This document shows, in pieces, positions 51,349 to 60,161 of a stretch of 64,000 nt of DNA. Each line of letters opens with the position of its first letter. Within the stretch, counting starts at the first letter, position 1. A program made the translations under genes and the position numbers. The stretch comes from CALDTK01 sp045110575 (GTDB lineage Bacteria; Bacteroidota; Bacteroidia; Chitinophagales; Saprospiraceae). The stretch covers positions 10,987 to 74,986 of the forward strand of contig JBGCGF010000083.1 in assembly GCA_045110575.1 (NCBI GenBank), given 5' to 3'. The notes under the pieces are model-generated. The model was not told the origin of the DNA. It was given only the letters and a program-made list of their open reading frames with translations, and did not search any database.

Positions 51349-52473
51349 TTGTCGCCCGTGCAGATATCTCCAGACATTTCTTCGGCTTTCGCCAAAACAC
51401 TCCTTGACTGGTCGCTTACTATCGACCGCCCTATGCCGTGGCGAGGAGAGCGTAATCCGTATCGTATTTGGTTGAGTGAAATCATCCTACAGCAGACGCG
51501 CGTTGCGCAAGGGACGAGCTATTACCTGAAGTTTCTCGCGGCTTATCCAACGGTTGAAGATTTGGCCAAGGCCAATGAGACGGAAGTCTTAGCGCTGTGG
51601 CAGGGACTCGGCTACTACAGTCGGGCGCGTAACCTGCACAAGGCCGCTCAACAGGTGATGATACTTGGCGGGGAATTTCCAGGTGATTATCAAGGATTGC
51701 TTGCGTTGGCCGGAGTAGGTCCTTATAGTGCTGCTGCGATTGCTAGCTTCGCTTATGGCGAACAGGTTGCGGTCTTAGATGGCAATGTTTATCGAGTACT
51801 GTCTCGATATTTTAATATCAACGCGCCGATCAACAAACCCATTGGGCATAAGCTATTCCGGGCACTAGCTCAGGAATTAGTGCCAAGCGGTAAGGCGAAA
51901 GGCTATGCGAGTGCTGCAGGCGCGCACAACCAAGCGATCATGGATTTCGGGGCGACCGTTTGCACCCCGAAAAACCCTTCCTGTGGTACCTGTCCATTTG
52001 CGAAATCATGCAATGCGCTGGTGGCCGGGACAGTAGCGCAGTTACCCGTGAAGGAAGGCAAAATCAAACGACGCGATCGATATTTCGATTACGTGGATGT
52101 ACGTTCGACGGCTGGTGAGTTGTTGATTAAGGAGCGCGGCGCAGGTGACATTTGGCAAGGTCTCTTTGATTTTGCGATGCGCGAACAGCCGGCTAGTTTT
52201 TCAAATAGAGAAGACCTAGAAGCGAGTCTCTCTTGGCTTTCGCTAAAACAGGCTACGTTTTCAGGAACCCGTCCGCCAGTGAAACATGTGTTGAGTCATC
52301 AAGACTTATTCGTGCAGTTTTGGCGTTATGAATTAGTGGACGAGCCGCAGGTTTTGCCGAAAGGCTACAGGTGGATCAAAGCAAGTCAACTCGACCAAGT
52401 GGGCGTGCCACGCGTTATTGAACGTTATCTACAAGATTCCACATTAGTCCTGAATTTCGGTGACGATTTGTAA
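51349..52473 (+). CDS. mutY: A/G-specific adenine DNA glycosylase MutY
   Basis: 374 residues. The start is TTG 51349 or GTG 51358. HhH-GPD fold: 'SEIILQQTRVAQGTSYYLKF' and 'GLGYYSRARNLH', the hairpin 'LLALAGVGPYSAAAIASFAY' with catalytic Asp in 'AVLDGNVYRVLSRYF', then the [4Fe-4S] ligands in 'CTPKNPSCGTCPFAKSC'. A C-terminal NUDIX-like 8-oxoG-recognition domain follows ('KHVLSHQDLFVQFW'). It removes A opposite 8-oxoG. It leads the mutY-ssb-gldE-gldD order conserved in gliding Bacteroidota. Three words of the iterated family lie in it: one exact AFAKT copy near the N-terminus and two variants. Confidence 0.95.
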   Translation: MSPVQISPDISSAFAKTLLDWSLTIDRPMPWRGERNPYRIWLSEIILQQTRVAQGTSYYLKFLAAYPTVEDLAKANETEVLALWQGLGYYSRARNLHKAAQQVMILGGEFPGDYQGLLALAGVGPYSAAAIASFAYGEQVAVLDGNVYRVLSRYFNINAPINKPIGHKLFRALAQELVPSGKAKGYASAAGAHNQAIMDFGATVCTPKNPSCGTCPFAKSCNALVAGTVAQLPVKEGKIKRRDRYFDYVDVRSTAGELLIKERGAGDIWQGLFDFAMREQPASFSNREDLEASLSWLSLKQATFSGTRPPVKHVLSHQDLFVQFWRYELVDEPQVLPKGYRWIKASQLDQVGVPRVIERYLQDSTLVLNFGDDL

Positions 52474-52518
52474 TTTCCTAGTCTCAAATCTCATACTCCG
52501 CTTCTCAATTAACTTCTC

Positions 52519-52986
52519 ATGATTAACAAAGTAACCCTCGTCGGCAACCTTGGCCGTGATCCAGAACTTCGTCGCCTTGAGAGTGGTGCTGCCGTCGCTC
52601 AGTTTTCAATCGCTACGACGGAGAACTACAAGGACCGCAGTGGGGAATGGAAGAGTCAAACAGAATGGCATGACATCGTTCTGTGGCGCAACCTAGCAGA
52701 TCGGGCTGAGTCGCAGCTGAAGAAAGGAATGCTTATTTACCTAGAAGGGAAACTGAGTACGCGCAAATGGGAGGATAAGGATGGGAATCCACGCAAAACC
52801 ACAGAGATAGTAGGTAGTTATCTGCGCATTCTGAATCGTCGTGAAGACCTGGCGGAAGGTCCCTCCGTAGGAGGTCAAGCCGCTCCTTCACAACCCGCAA
52901 GTCCTTCGCCGTCAATAACGCTTCAAGGGCCAACTTCGACCTCACCGTCAAGTGATGCTATCGGAAATGACGACCTGCCTTTTTAG
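52519..52986 (+). CDS. ssb: Single-stranded DNA-binding protein
   Basis: 155 residues. OB fold at 1-105 ('MINKVTLVGNLGRDPELRRL', 'WHDIVLWRNLADRAESQLKK', 'GMLIYLEGKLSTRKWEDKDG'), then a Ser/Pro/Gln-rich linker and the acidic tip 'NDDLPF', which docks partner proteins. It covers single-stranded DNA in replication and repair. It lies 45 bases after mutY and before gldE, a conserved order in this phylum, and probably shares a transcript. Confidence 0.96.
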   Translation: MINKVTLVGNLGRDPELRRLESGAAVAQFSIATTENYKDRSGEWKSQTEWHDIVLWRNLADRAESQLKKGMLIYLEGKLSTRKWEDKDGNPRKTTEIVGSYLRILNRREDLAEGPSVGGQAAPSQPASPSPSITLQGPTSTSPSSDAIGNDDLPF

Positions 52987-53100
52987 GCCTTTATTGCAAC
53001 GTTTTAGGCGGTCTGGGTCCGAATGTTTGGAGTGTAACCTGACAGAAATGTACAAGCGGGCTTTTCTAGGTGAAGAAAGCTGTAACTAGGAAGCGTTTGC

Positions 53101-54588
53101 TTGCGTTTCTTTGTATTAACTAACCTTCTTGACTTGGACCCCGACCCTGGCCCCAGTTTTTATTACAGCTTATTCTCGCACACGGACCTGATGTTGCTAG
53201 CTGATCTATTGCCCAGTGCGATAGGAGGCGTGTCTGTTTTAATCCTGCTACTCATAGCTTCTGCCTTGATTTCCGGCAGTGAGGTCGCCTTCTTTTCACT
53301 CACGAATGCAGATTATCTCGCTTTACGTGATGATAATACCCCCCAAGCGAAGCGTATTCTTCAGCTAAAGCAAAGGCCTTATCGCCTCTTGGCTACCATT
53401 CTGATCTGCAATAACTTCATCAACATTGCGATAGTGCTGTTGTCGGAGTATTTGATTCGAAATCTTTTTCCTGAGGAGGGATTTGCCTCCAAAGCCGCGT
53501 GGATCATTGACAAGTTCAGTGTCTTGAATGAGGGATTAGGCGCGTGGCTAACGACCTACGATCTTGCTACTGCGATGCGTTTTGGAGTTACTGTTATCGG
53601 TGTTACGTTTCTCCTTGTCCTTTTCGGGGAGGTTACACCTAAGGTATATGCCCGTTCAGAGAACGTTCGTCTTGCGAGGTTCATGAGTGCACCGTTGTGG
53701 TTTTTACTTGGCCTTTTCACTCCGTTGAGTTCGACACTGGTGAAGTCCGGTCGATATTTGGAAGACCGCCTTCGTAGTCACCAAGGGGCGCAAGCGATTA
53801 GTCGCGAAGAACTTGACGAAGCCATAGACCTTACTGTAAACGACGAGAAAGAGCTCGCCGGTGAGCGTGACATTCTCAAGCGTTTGGTCACGTTCGGTGA
53901 TGTAACGGTTCGTCAGATCATGCAATCTCGTGGTGACATCATCGCCTTGAATGTTACGGCCTCGTTCTCTGAGGTACTGTCTATCATCCGGGAGTCTAGC
54001 TATAGCCGTATTCCTGTCTATGATGAGGACCTAGACAAGATCTTGGGTATTCTGTACGCGAAGGATTTGATCCGATACGTTGGAGAACAGGATGACTTTA
54101 ACTGGGCTGAGCACGTTAGAGACGGTTTGCTCTATGCTCCTGAGAGCAAGAAGATTGCAGAGCTATTGCGCGAATTTCAAGCCGAGCGATTGCACATGGC
54201 CATCATCGTCGACGAGTTTGGCGGTACGAGTGGTTTGGTTACCCTAGAGGATATCTTAGAGGAAGTAATCGGTGACATCAAGGATGAGTTTGACGATGAT
54301 CTCGAGATTGAATTCGAGAAAATTGACGAGCGCAATTATCGATTTGAGGGTAAGACACAGCTCACAGATGCCTTGCGTATCATGGGGCTTCCTACCAATG
54401 AGTTAGATGAGCTTCGTGGTGAGGCTGATACTCTTGCTGGCGTAATGCTCGAGCATCTAGGGCGTTTGCCTCAGCCTAAAATATCTGTGGTGGTTGGCAA
54501 CTTGACGTTGCTTGCTGAAACGGTTAGTAAGCGACGTATTGAGCGTATACGCATCACCCTACCTCCTGGCGTTGTTAAGTCTATATGA
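53101..54588 (+). CDS. gldE: Gliding motility-associated protein GldE (CNNM/CBS/CorC domain)
   Basis: Up to 495 residues. TTG 53101 is used because the GldE-type N-terminus 'LDLDPDPGPSFYYSLFS' lies upstream of the first in-frame ATG (near 53190). A DUF21/CNNM membrane domain with 'ISGSEVAFFSLTNADYLALR' and 'ILICNNFINIAIVLLSEYLI' is followed by a CBS pair ('RIPVYDEDLDKILGILYAKD', 'HMAIIVDEFGGTSGLVTLED') and a C-terminal CorC/HlyC transporter-associated domain. GldE supports GldD in gliding and type IX secretion. Its stop overlaps the gldD ATG by 4 bases, so the pair is coupled. Confidence 0.93.
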   Translation: MRFFVLTNLLDLDPDPGPSFYYSLFSHTDLMLLADLLPSAIGGVSVLILLLIASALISGSEVAFFSLTNADYLALRDDNTPQAKRILQLKQRPYRLLATILICNNFINIAIVLLSEYLIRNLFPEEGFASKAAWIIDKFSVLNEGLGAWLTTYDLATAMRFGVTVIGVTFLLVLFGEVTPKVYARSENVRLARFMSAPLWFLLGLFTPLSSTLVKSGRYLEDRLRSHQGAQAISREELDEAIDLTVNDEKELAGERDILKRLVTFGDVTVRQIMQSRGDIIALNVTASFSEVLSIIRESSYSRIPVYDEDLDKILGILYAKDLIRYVGEQDDFNWAEHVRDGLLYAPESKKIAELLREFQAERLHMAIIVDEFGGTSGLVTLEDILEEVIGDIKDEFDDDLEIEFEKIDERNYRFEGKTQLTDALRIMGLPTNELDELRGEADTLAGVMLEHLGRLPQPKISVVVGNLTLLAETVSKRRIERIRITLPPGVVKSI

Positions 54589-55196
54589 TGAAGAGTCTGG
54601 TTGTTCGTTCTGCTTTTATCTTTTTAGCTGTCGTGCTACTCGCGGCTTGTGGCGAAGAGACAAGTATTCTTCCTAAGCCTCGGGCTTATCCTCGCGTGAT
54701 ATACCCTGAAGGACAGGCAGAGCCGTTTAAAATCGAGCTCTGTCCCTTTACGTTTTCTAAACCGAGCTATGCGATAGTGGAGCGCGACACAGCGTTCTTC
54801 GATGAGAAACCGAAAGACCCATGTTGGTTTGACTTGGTGACTCCATCGCTCAATGGCCGTGTACACATGAGCTACTATCCAGTAAGTTCTTTGGAGGAGT
54901 ACGAGGAACTACGTGACGATGCCTATGAATTGGTGGGTAAGCATAATGTGGTCGCTAACTATATTGATGAGGTCCTGATTAGTCGACCTGAAGCAAATGT
55001 GTCTGGTTTTGCTTTTGATATAGAAGGTGATGTCGCATCTCCGTTTCAGTTTTACATTTCTGACAGTACAAGTCACTTCTTACGTGGCTCGCTCTATGTG
55101 CGTGCTAAGGCTTCGTCAGACTCCTTGGCTCCTATTTACCAGTTTCTCCGTGAAGATGTGTTAGAACTTATTGAGAGCCTTGCCTGGGAGCAGTAA
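54585..55196 (+). CDS. gldD: Gliding motility lipoprotein GldD
   Basis: 203 residues with lipoprotein signal ending 'AVVLLAAC'. The family signature is seen: 'PKPRAYPRVIYPEG' and 'CPFTFSKPSYAIVERD', followed by the beta-rich region 'CWFDLVTPSLNGRVHMSYYP'. GldD is required for gliding and for assembly of the type IX machinery in Flavobacterium johnsoniae. It is translated with gldE (ATGA overlap). With the sorting-domain protein at 39586 it supports a type IX-secreting, gliding host. Confidence 0.93.
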   Translation: MMKSLVVRSAFIFLAVVLLAACGEETSILPKPRAYPRVIYPEGQAEPFKIELCPFTFSKPSYAIVERDTAFFDEKPKDPCWFDLVTPSLNGRVHMSYYPVSSLEEYEELRDDAYELVGKHNVVANYIDEVLISRPEANVSGFAFDIEGDVASPFQFYISDSTSHFLRGSLYVRAKASSDSLAPIYQFLREDVLELIESLAWEQ

Positions 55197-55309
55197 ATGC
55201 TAGTAACCCGCTTGTAACCTGTGTACAACTCACCAAATTTTGGGTATTGTTGCGGACTGTGGGGCCTGTAATTTGGCGCTTGTAGAGTTTATCTCAAACA
55301 AATTGACAC

Positions 55310-55346
55310 GTTTTGTTCTTAAAACAAAACTTTTTGTTTATGTTTG
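55310..55346 (+). promoter_or_regulatory. Candidate recA promoter with overlapping palindrome
   Basis: TATGTTTG (55339-55346) matches the Bacteroidota -7 consensus TAnnTTTG, with TTG at 55313-55315 spaced 23 bases upstream. The perfect inverted repeat GTTTTGTT-cttaa-AACAAAAC (55310-55330) covers the -33 region, where a repressor could bind. Bacteroidota recA operators are not well known to me, so this is a candidate only. Confidence 0.5.
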
Positions 55347-55393
55347 ACCCGAACTTGAACAAGTTCTTACTACAATAACGCCCAACACAGATC

Positions 55394-56470
55394 ATGGCTA
55401 ACGATAGAGAATCGAAATTAAAGGCACTCCAACTAACAGTTGATCGTCTTGAAAAAAACTACGGAAAGGGAACTATCATGCGACTTGGCGACAAGCCTCG
55501 TTCAGATATTGATACCATTCCTTCTGGTTCATTAGGACTAGATATAGCACTTGGTATCAATGGCTTCCCACGAGGTCGTGTCATCGAGATTTACGGGCCA
55601 GAGTCTTCAGGTAAGACCACTCTTGCGATCCATGCGATTGCAGAGGTGCAGAAGAAAGGCGGCATTGCAGCTTTTATTGATGCAGAGCACGCTTTTGACC
55701 GTACCTACGCTGAGGCGCTTGGTGTTGACACTGAGAACCTATTCATTACGCAGCCGGACAATGGTGAGCAAGCTCTCGAAATCACAGAGAGCCTCATTCG
55801 TTCAGGTGCAGTAGACATTGTCGTTATCGACTCTGTTGCAGCACTTACGCCTCGTGGTGAGATTGAAGGTGAAATGGGAGATAGCAAGGTCGGGCTTCAC
55901 GCTCGTCTTATGTCTCAAGCAATGCGTAAGCTTACTGGAGCGATCAGTAAGACGAATTGCTCTTGTATTTTCATCAACCAACTTCGTGAGAAGATTGGTG
56001 TCATGTTCGGTAACCCGGAGACGACCACTGGTGGTAATGCACTTAAGTTCTACGCTTCTATACGCTTAGATATTCGTCGTAATGGCGCAGCGCTAAAGGA
56101 TAAAGAAGGCAACGTTATTGGCAACCACGTTAAGGTTAAGGTGGTCAAGAACAAACTTGCACCTCCTTTCCGAATTGCTGAGTTTGATATCATGTATGGC
56201 GAAGGAATCAGCAAGTCTGGTGAGATCGTCGACCTAGCTGTTGACTACGATATCATACAGAAGTCTGGCGCTTGGTATGCGTACGATGGTGCTAAAATTG
56301 CCCAAGGTCGTGATGCCGCGAAGCGATTCTTGAGAGATAATCCCGAAGTAGCCGATGAGATCCAACTCATGGTAAAAGCGAAGATCAATCCTCCTGAAGA
56401 AGATGTAACTGCGGCTCCAGTGGCTAAAACAGCAACTGCAAAAGCAGCTCCGGAGAAGAAGAGTAAGTAA
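55394..56470 (+). CDS. recA: DNA recombination protein RecA
   Basis: 358 residues. N-terminal polymerisation helix, Walker A 'GPESSGKTTLAIH' near residue 69, Walker B 'IDIVVIDSVAALTPRGEIEG' in slightly altered form, the signature 'ALKFYASIRLDIRR', and a Lys/Ala-rich C-terminal tail. It binds ssDNA, drives strand exchange and triggers SOS-type self-cleavage of repressors, which could matter for the prophage-like element at 28-39 kb. It is monocistronic, with its own promoter region and a terminator at 56537. Confidence 0.98.
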   Translation: MANDRESKLKALQLTVDRLEKNYGKGTIMRLGDKPRSDIDTIPSGSLGLDIALGINGFPRGRVIEIYGPESSGKTTLAIHAIAEVQKKGGIAAFIDAEHAFDRTYAEALGVDTENLFITQPDNGEQALEITESLIRSGAVDIVVIDSVAALTPRGEIEGEMGDSKVGLHARLMSQAMRKLTGAISKTNCSCIFINQLREKIGVMFGNPETTTGGNALKFYASIRLDIRRNGAALKDKEGNVIGNHVKVKVVKNKLAPPFRIAEFDIMYGEGISKSGEIVDLAVDYDIIQKSGAWYAYDGAKIAQGRDAAKRFLRDNPEVADEIQLMVKAKINPPEEDVTAAPVAKTATAKAAPEKKSK

Positions 56471-56536
56471 TACTCGTTTTTAGTTGTACTAGTGTTCTGT
56501 AGATCTGCTGATCTCTTTTCGCTTTTACTCTACGAT

Positions 56537-56596
56537 AAGCCTAGCTTTCTAAGATTCCTCGTCTAGTGGAATCGTAGGAGGCTAGGCTTTTCTTTT
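56537..56596 (+). terminator. Terminator after recA
   Basis: AAGCCTAGC (56537-56545) pairs with GCTAGGCTT (56581-56589), with an inner AGATTCC/GGAATC stem, followed by 'ttctttttaaa'. It lies in the 315-base gap after recA; nothing else is seen there apart from AT-rich sequence. Confidence 0.8.
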
Positions 56597-56785
56597 TAAA
56601 GTGGAAGTCCTGCCCATTATTGATTAATAGTCAAGGCGTTAAGGAGGTGCAGGGTTGTCGCGCCGTTATGTTTTAAGTCGATTGCGGACCTTGAATTAAA
56701 TAGGAATATCTTTAGTTATAAGGTGTAGTCAATTTTTCGAACTACTAACTAAAGTATACAGTTTTAGGATAAAAGTTGCAAAAGG

Positions 56786-57007
56786 CTAGACAAAGCCACC
56801 ACCGATGAAAAGGCGGAAAACACCAAGTAAAACGATGAAGAGGTTGAGGTTTCGTCCGGTCGTTTTACTAGATAGAAAGCCAAAAAGGACTCCAACAATT
56901 GCAAGAGGTACAATTGCCCAGTAAGCCCAGCCGAATAAGGGTATGAAGGCAATAATTCCGAAGAAAAAGGCCAGAACCCCGATGAGTATCGAGATTAAAT
57001 TTAGCAT
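56786..57007 (-). CDS. Small two-to-three-helix membrane protein
   Basis: 73 residues, almost entirely hydrophobic: 'MLNLISILIGVLAFFFGIIA', 'FIPLFGWAYWAIVPLAIVGV', 'LFGFLSSKTTGRNLNLFIVL'. Small proteins of this pattern are widespread in Bacteroidota and uncharacterised. ATG 57007 is the obvious start. It is monocistronic, in the opposite direction to recA. An antisense artefact is unlikely because the hydrophobic periodicity is clean, but the function is unknown. Confidence 0.65.
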   Translation of the reverse strand: MLNLISILIGVLAFFFGIIAFIPLFGWAYWAIVPLAIVGVLFGFLSSKTTGRNLNLFIVLLGVFRLFIGGGFV

Positions 57008-57125
57008 TTGTATCAGTATGCTTTTGAATGAGATTGACGCTGATTGAGAGACTAGATTTGTCTGACTCTATGCCTAACATACAACATACAATTGTATCTA
57101 TTTGTACCGTTTAGGCTTTTTTAAC

Positions 57126-57158
57126 GGAAAAACCCCTCAACAATTTCTTGTTGAAGGG
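57126..57158 (-). terminator. Terminator for the leftward 78-residue gene
   Basis: On the minus strand CCCTTCAACAA and TTGTTGAGGG pair, followed by TTTTT. It lies 60 bases beyond the stop codon at 57221. Confidence 0.75.
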
Positions 57159-57220
57159 ATTCTCGATGTTTAGCTATTCGACCAAGAGGTGGGAATCTTG
57201 ATAGCCATGTAAATCGGTTT

Positions 57221-57457
57221 TTAGGCCGACATTTCTAGTGTTTCATTTCGGCTATACGCCAAAATTGCACTGATACTTAATGCAGAAGGACGGTAGGTCA
57301 CCTCGGTAAGCGCAGCTTTTGCGCGCCGAAGCTCCTCGTGGTCTTCACGCAATTCGAAATTTTCCTCAAGAGAGAACTCCGTTTCAAGCCGCTCCAAAAC
57401 GGGCAGCTCGCCGTACAATAAGCGTACGAGTTGGTTTTGTGTAGAAAGTTGAGACAT
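57221..57457 (-). CDS. Small helical protein of unknown function
   Basis: 78 residues: 'MSQLSTQNQLVRLLYGELPV', then 'LERLETEFSLEENFELREDH', 'EELRRAKAALTEVTYRPSAL' and a final 'SISAILAYSRNETLEMSA'. Acidic, no signal peptide. The C-terminal 'RPSxxxxxxILxYS' pattern recurs in small Bacteroidota proteins of similar size as I recall, so it is probably real and conserved. Its own terminator follows. Role unknown. Confidence 0.7.
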   Translation of the reverse strand: MSQLSTQNQLVRLLYGELPVLERLETEFSLEENFELREDHEELRRAKAALTEVTYRPSALSISAILAYSRNETLEMSA

Positions 57458-57653
57458 GTAATTGATGTTAAGCCATTGAGTATGTTATCATTCACCGCTA
57501 TAACCATTTTCCAGCCTTTTGTATTGCGTTCTACTCGGATAAATTCGCTTCGGCATTATTTCAGAAGCCCAACAAGCCGGTTTTTAACGAAAACGACCGA
57601 AATGACCAGCTAAGTGGCATAACCTTTCCGGCAGGTTCTGGTTTGAATAGGCG

Positions 57654-58169
57654 ATGGCTACATTTATTACTGAAGGCAAAGTGGTAACGATTAGGTATGA
57701 CCTACACGAAGGAGGTCCAGGAGGTGAACTTTTGGAGCGAATGGATGTGAATTATCCGTTCACGTTTCTCTTCGGCAACGGCAACCTATTACCTGCGTTT
57801 GAAGAGGAATTGGAAGGGTTGCCCGATCGGGCCCGATTCAGTTTTACCCTAACTCCCGAAAAGGCATACGGTCCATATAGGCCCGATCAAATACTTCGAC
57901 TCCACCAGGATCAATTTGCTGATCGCGAAGGCAACCTGTCCGAAGGAATGCTTACTGCAGGGAATAGCGTTCGACTTACCGCCAACGATGGCCGCGAACA
58001 TTCCGGAAAAGTGGTGCGAAGAGACGGCGAGGACGTTCTTGTCGACTTTAATCATATAATGGGAGGAAAGACACTCTATTTTACCGGCGCCATACTGCAT
58101 GTTAGAGATGCAGTCGCAGACGAACTCGCCAGAGGCCATCATTTAGAAGATACAGGGGTAAGACGCTGA
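57654..58169 (+). CDS. SlyD-type FKBP peptidyl-prolyl isomerase
   Basis: 171 residues. FKBP strands with the SlyD-type inserted flap: 'VVTIRYDLHEGGPGGELLER', 'PFTFLFGNGNLLPAFEEELE', 'LTPEKAYGPYRPDQI', then an IF (chaperone) domain and the closing 'VDFNHIMGGKTLYFTGAILH'. It isomerises prolines and shields unfolded chains, in the cytosol. The metal-binding His-rich tail of E. coli SlyD is absent, leaving only 'GHHLED'. It is followed after 43 bases by the RavA-type gene. Confidence 0.9.
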   Translation: MATFITEGKVVTIRYDLHEGGPGGELLERMDVNYPFTFLFGNGNLLPAFEEELEGLPDRARFSFTLTPEKAYGPYRPDQILRLHQDQFADREGNLSEGMLTAGNSVRLTANDGREHSGKVVRRDGEDVLVDFNHIMGGKTLYFTGAILHVRDAVADELARGHHLEDTGVRR

Positions 58170-58212
58170 TCACTTTAAAACCAGCTTCTTCTCCTCGTTT
58201 CTATTCAAGCTC

Positions 58213-59805
58213 TTGACAACAGAATTTACTTTGACTACCACTTCATCTTCAGTAGACACGCTTTCATCCATTCGGACGCGCACCAAACAGTTACTGAGTA
58301 AACTAACTGCTGGATTACACGAAAGAGATACCGCTGTGTCAATGGCGCTGCTTACTGCACTTGCAGGTGAAAGTATTTTTTTACTCGGCCCTCCAGGCGT
58401 AGGTAAATCATTGATCGCACGTCGATTAAAGCATGCTTTCTCAGATGGAACCAGCTTTGAGTACCTCATGTCGAAGTTCTCTACTCCTGACGAAATCTTC
58501 GGTCCTGTCTCCATCAGGAAATTGAAAGACGAGGACAAGTACGAGCGCCTCACAGATAAGTATCTGCCAGGGGCCAACGTAGTCTTCCTTGATGAAATTT
58601 GGAAGGCCGGTCCCGCGATTCAAAATGCACTGCTTACCATTCTGAACGAGCGCATCTACCGCAATGGCGAACAAGAAATAAAGGTCAACGTACGTGCAAT
58701 CATCTCAGCGAGTAATGAGCTGCCGGCACCTGGATCAAGCTTGGATCCGCTCTGGGACAGGTTTCTCGTTCGTTTAGAGATTGGAAACGTCCGCAAATTC
58801 GAGTCTTTCGTAAAGCTCATCACAGACACTTCAGATGTCTATGATGTGAACGTTCCAGAAGGCGTGGCTTTGTCTCAAAAGGAACTGAACGAGTATTCGA
58901 CTCAGATCGATAACATTGAACTATCACCGGAAGCATTGAACACCATTCAGGTGTTGAAGTCGCGCATAGATGCTTACAATGCCGAACGACCTGATCCTGC
59001 AGATCACATCAGGGTCTATGATCGCCGTTGGAAAAAATCCGTTCGTCTTTTACGGGCGAGTGCATTCCTGAATGGCCGGACAGCGGTAGACCTCATGGAC
59101 TGCTTTCTTCTCGAATACTGTCTTTGGGGCAAGCCGGATCAGCGAGATCACATCAAGGAAATGCTCGCAGAAACGGTGCGCCAACATGGATATGCCGTCG
59201 CAGTAAATCTTCCGATGCTACGCAAGGAGCTAGATAGCTTCGAAGCAGATGTCGATGGGGAAATCCGAGTACGACACGTGGTCGCAGAAGATCAGCTTCA
59301 ACCCGTACAGGAAGAGTATTACGAACTGATCAAGGAGGATACCCAGTTTGAAGGCATGCTCATCAGTATAAAGCAATTCGATGGGCTCGCCACCGATGAG
59401 CTCTCCGTAACGAACCTTTTTGACGGTAACAAGAGCCTGGTCAACAGGCTCAAGGTGCGTAAAGGCGATCGTCCGAATACAGTTGTTGTCGATTACAACG
59501 GCAAGGAGTACAGTTACCGACTGCGCACACGCAAAGTGGAGCGCACTGAGGTTATCCCAAAAGATCCGCACACATTGGTCGTTCAGCATTGGGACGAACG
59601 CTATCGCGAGCTTACTACCTACATCGACGAGCAGGCTGATCGCCTTAAAGCCGATGCACCAGAAGCATTAGGAGGCTTGCGCCAAAACCTATTCGTAGAA
59701 GCTCGGTTCGCTGAACTAGCTGAAGCAAACCAACGACAGACAGTCGAAGCCATTGATGGCTTGCGTCTCCGCTTGGATAAGCTGCGGTACAGCTATGCAG
59801 GTTAA
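58213..59805 (+). CDS. MoxR-family AAA+ ATPase, RavA type
   Basis: 530 residues, probable TTG start at 58213. The AAA+ module includes Walker A 'LLGPPGVGKSLIARRL', Walker B 'NVVFLDEIWKAGPAIQNALL', sensor 'AIISASNELPAPGSSLDPLW' and an arginine finger in 'DRFLVRLE'. A RavA-like middle domain and a coiled-coil-like C-terminus ('DEQADRLKADAPEALGGLRQ') follow. RavA proteins work with a VWA protein (ViaA) as chaperones for metal or respiratory complexes; no VWA gene follows here. Its 3' end is the first unit of a 79-bp tandem triplication. Confidence 0.85.
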   Translation: MTTEFTLTTTSSSVDTLSSIRTRTKQLLSKLTAGLHERDTAVSMALLTALAGESIFLLGPPGVGKSLIARRLKHAFSDGTSFEYLMSKFSTPDEIFGPVSIRKLKDEDKYERLTDKYLPGANVVFLDEIWKAGPAIQNALLTILNERIYRNGEQEIKVNVRAIISASNELPAPGSSLDPLWDRFLVRLEIGNVRKFESFVKLITDTSDVYDVNVPEGVALSQKELNEYSTQIDNIELSPEALNTIQVLKSRIDAYNAERPDPADHIRVYDRRWKKSVRLLRASAFLNGRTAVDLMDCFLLEYCLWGKPDQRDHIKEMLAETVRQHGYAVAVNLPMLRKELDSFEADVDGEIRVRHVVAEDQLQPVQEEYYELIKEDTQFEGMLISIKQFDGLATDELSVTNLFDGNKSLVNRLKVRKGDRPNTVVVDYNGKEYSYRLRTRKVERTEVIPKDPHTLVVQHWDERYRELTTYIDEQADRLKADAPEALGGLRQNLFVEARFAELAEANQRQTVEAIDGLRLRLDKLRYSYAG

Positions 59806-60011
59806 GATGGTTTTTGGTTGAAGAATGAGCGGGCATTCAACTGCGCTCCGTCTGGATAAGCTGGGATATAGCAATGCTGGGTAGGGTGGCTTTTGGTTGA
59901 AAAACGAACGGCCATTCAACTGCGCTCCGTCTGAATAAGCTACGGTATAGCTATGCAGGGGAGGGTGGCTTTTAGCTGAAGAATGAGCGGCCATTCAACT
60001 GCGTTTCGTTC
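59775..60011. repeat. 79-bp tandem repeat, three copies, beginning inside the ravA-type gene
   Basis: Units start at 59775, 59854 and 59933. Unit 1 contains the last ten codons and the stop of the MoxR gene; units 2 and 3 are diverged copies lying outside it, each with 'gaatgagcggccattcaact'. The rest of this 356-base gap has further short hairpins around 'gaacgaagcaacac' and 'gaacggaacaacg', and the dispersed repeat at 60131. Confidence 0.85.
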
Positions 60012-60130
60012 TCGTTTCGTTCATGGAACCGCTCTTGAATAGCGATTTCCTGAACGAAGCAACACGATGCCTTGAACGGAACAACGCGATTTCCTGAACT
60101 TGTTGAAGGATCGCGTCGTCAACCGTTCTA

Positions 60131-60146
60131 GATCTGACGGTTCAAC
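60131..60146. repeat. Third copy of the GATCTGACGGTTCAAC dispersed repeat
   Basis: Identical over 16 bases to the pair at 41371-41468. Here it lies 15 bases upstream of the aminotransferase start and overlaps a small AACCGT...ACGGTT inverted repeat, so it could affect that promoter. Confidence 0.7.
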
Positions 60147-60161
60147 CATAGCTTAGCGCGA

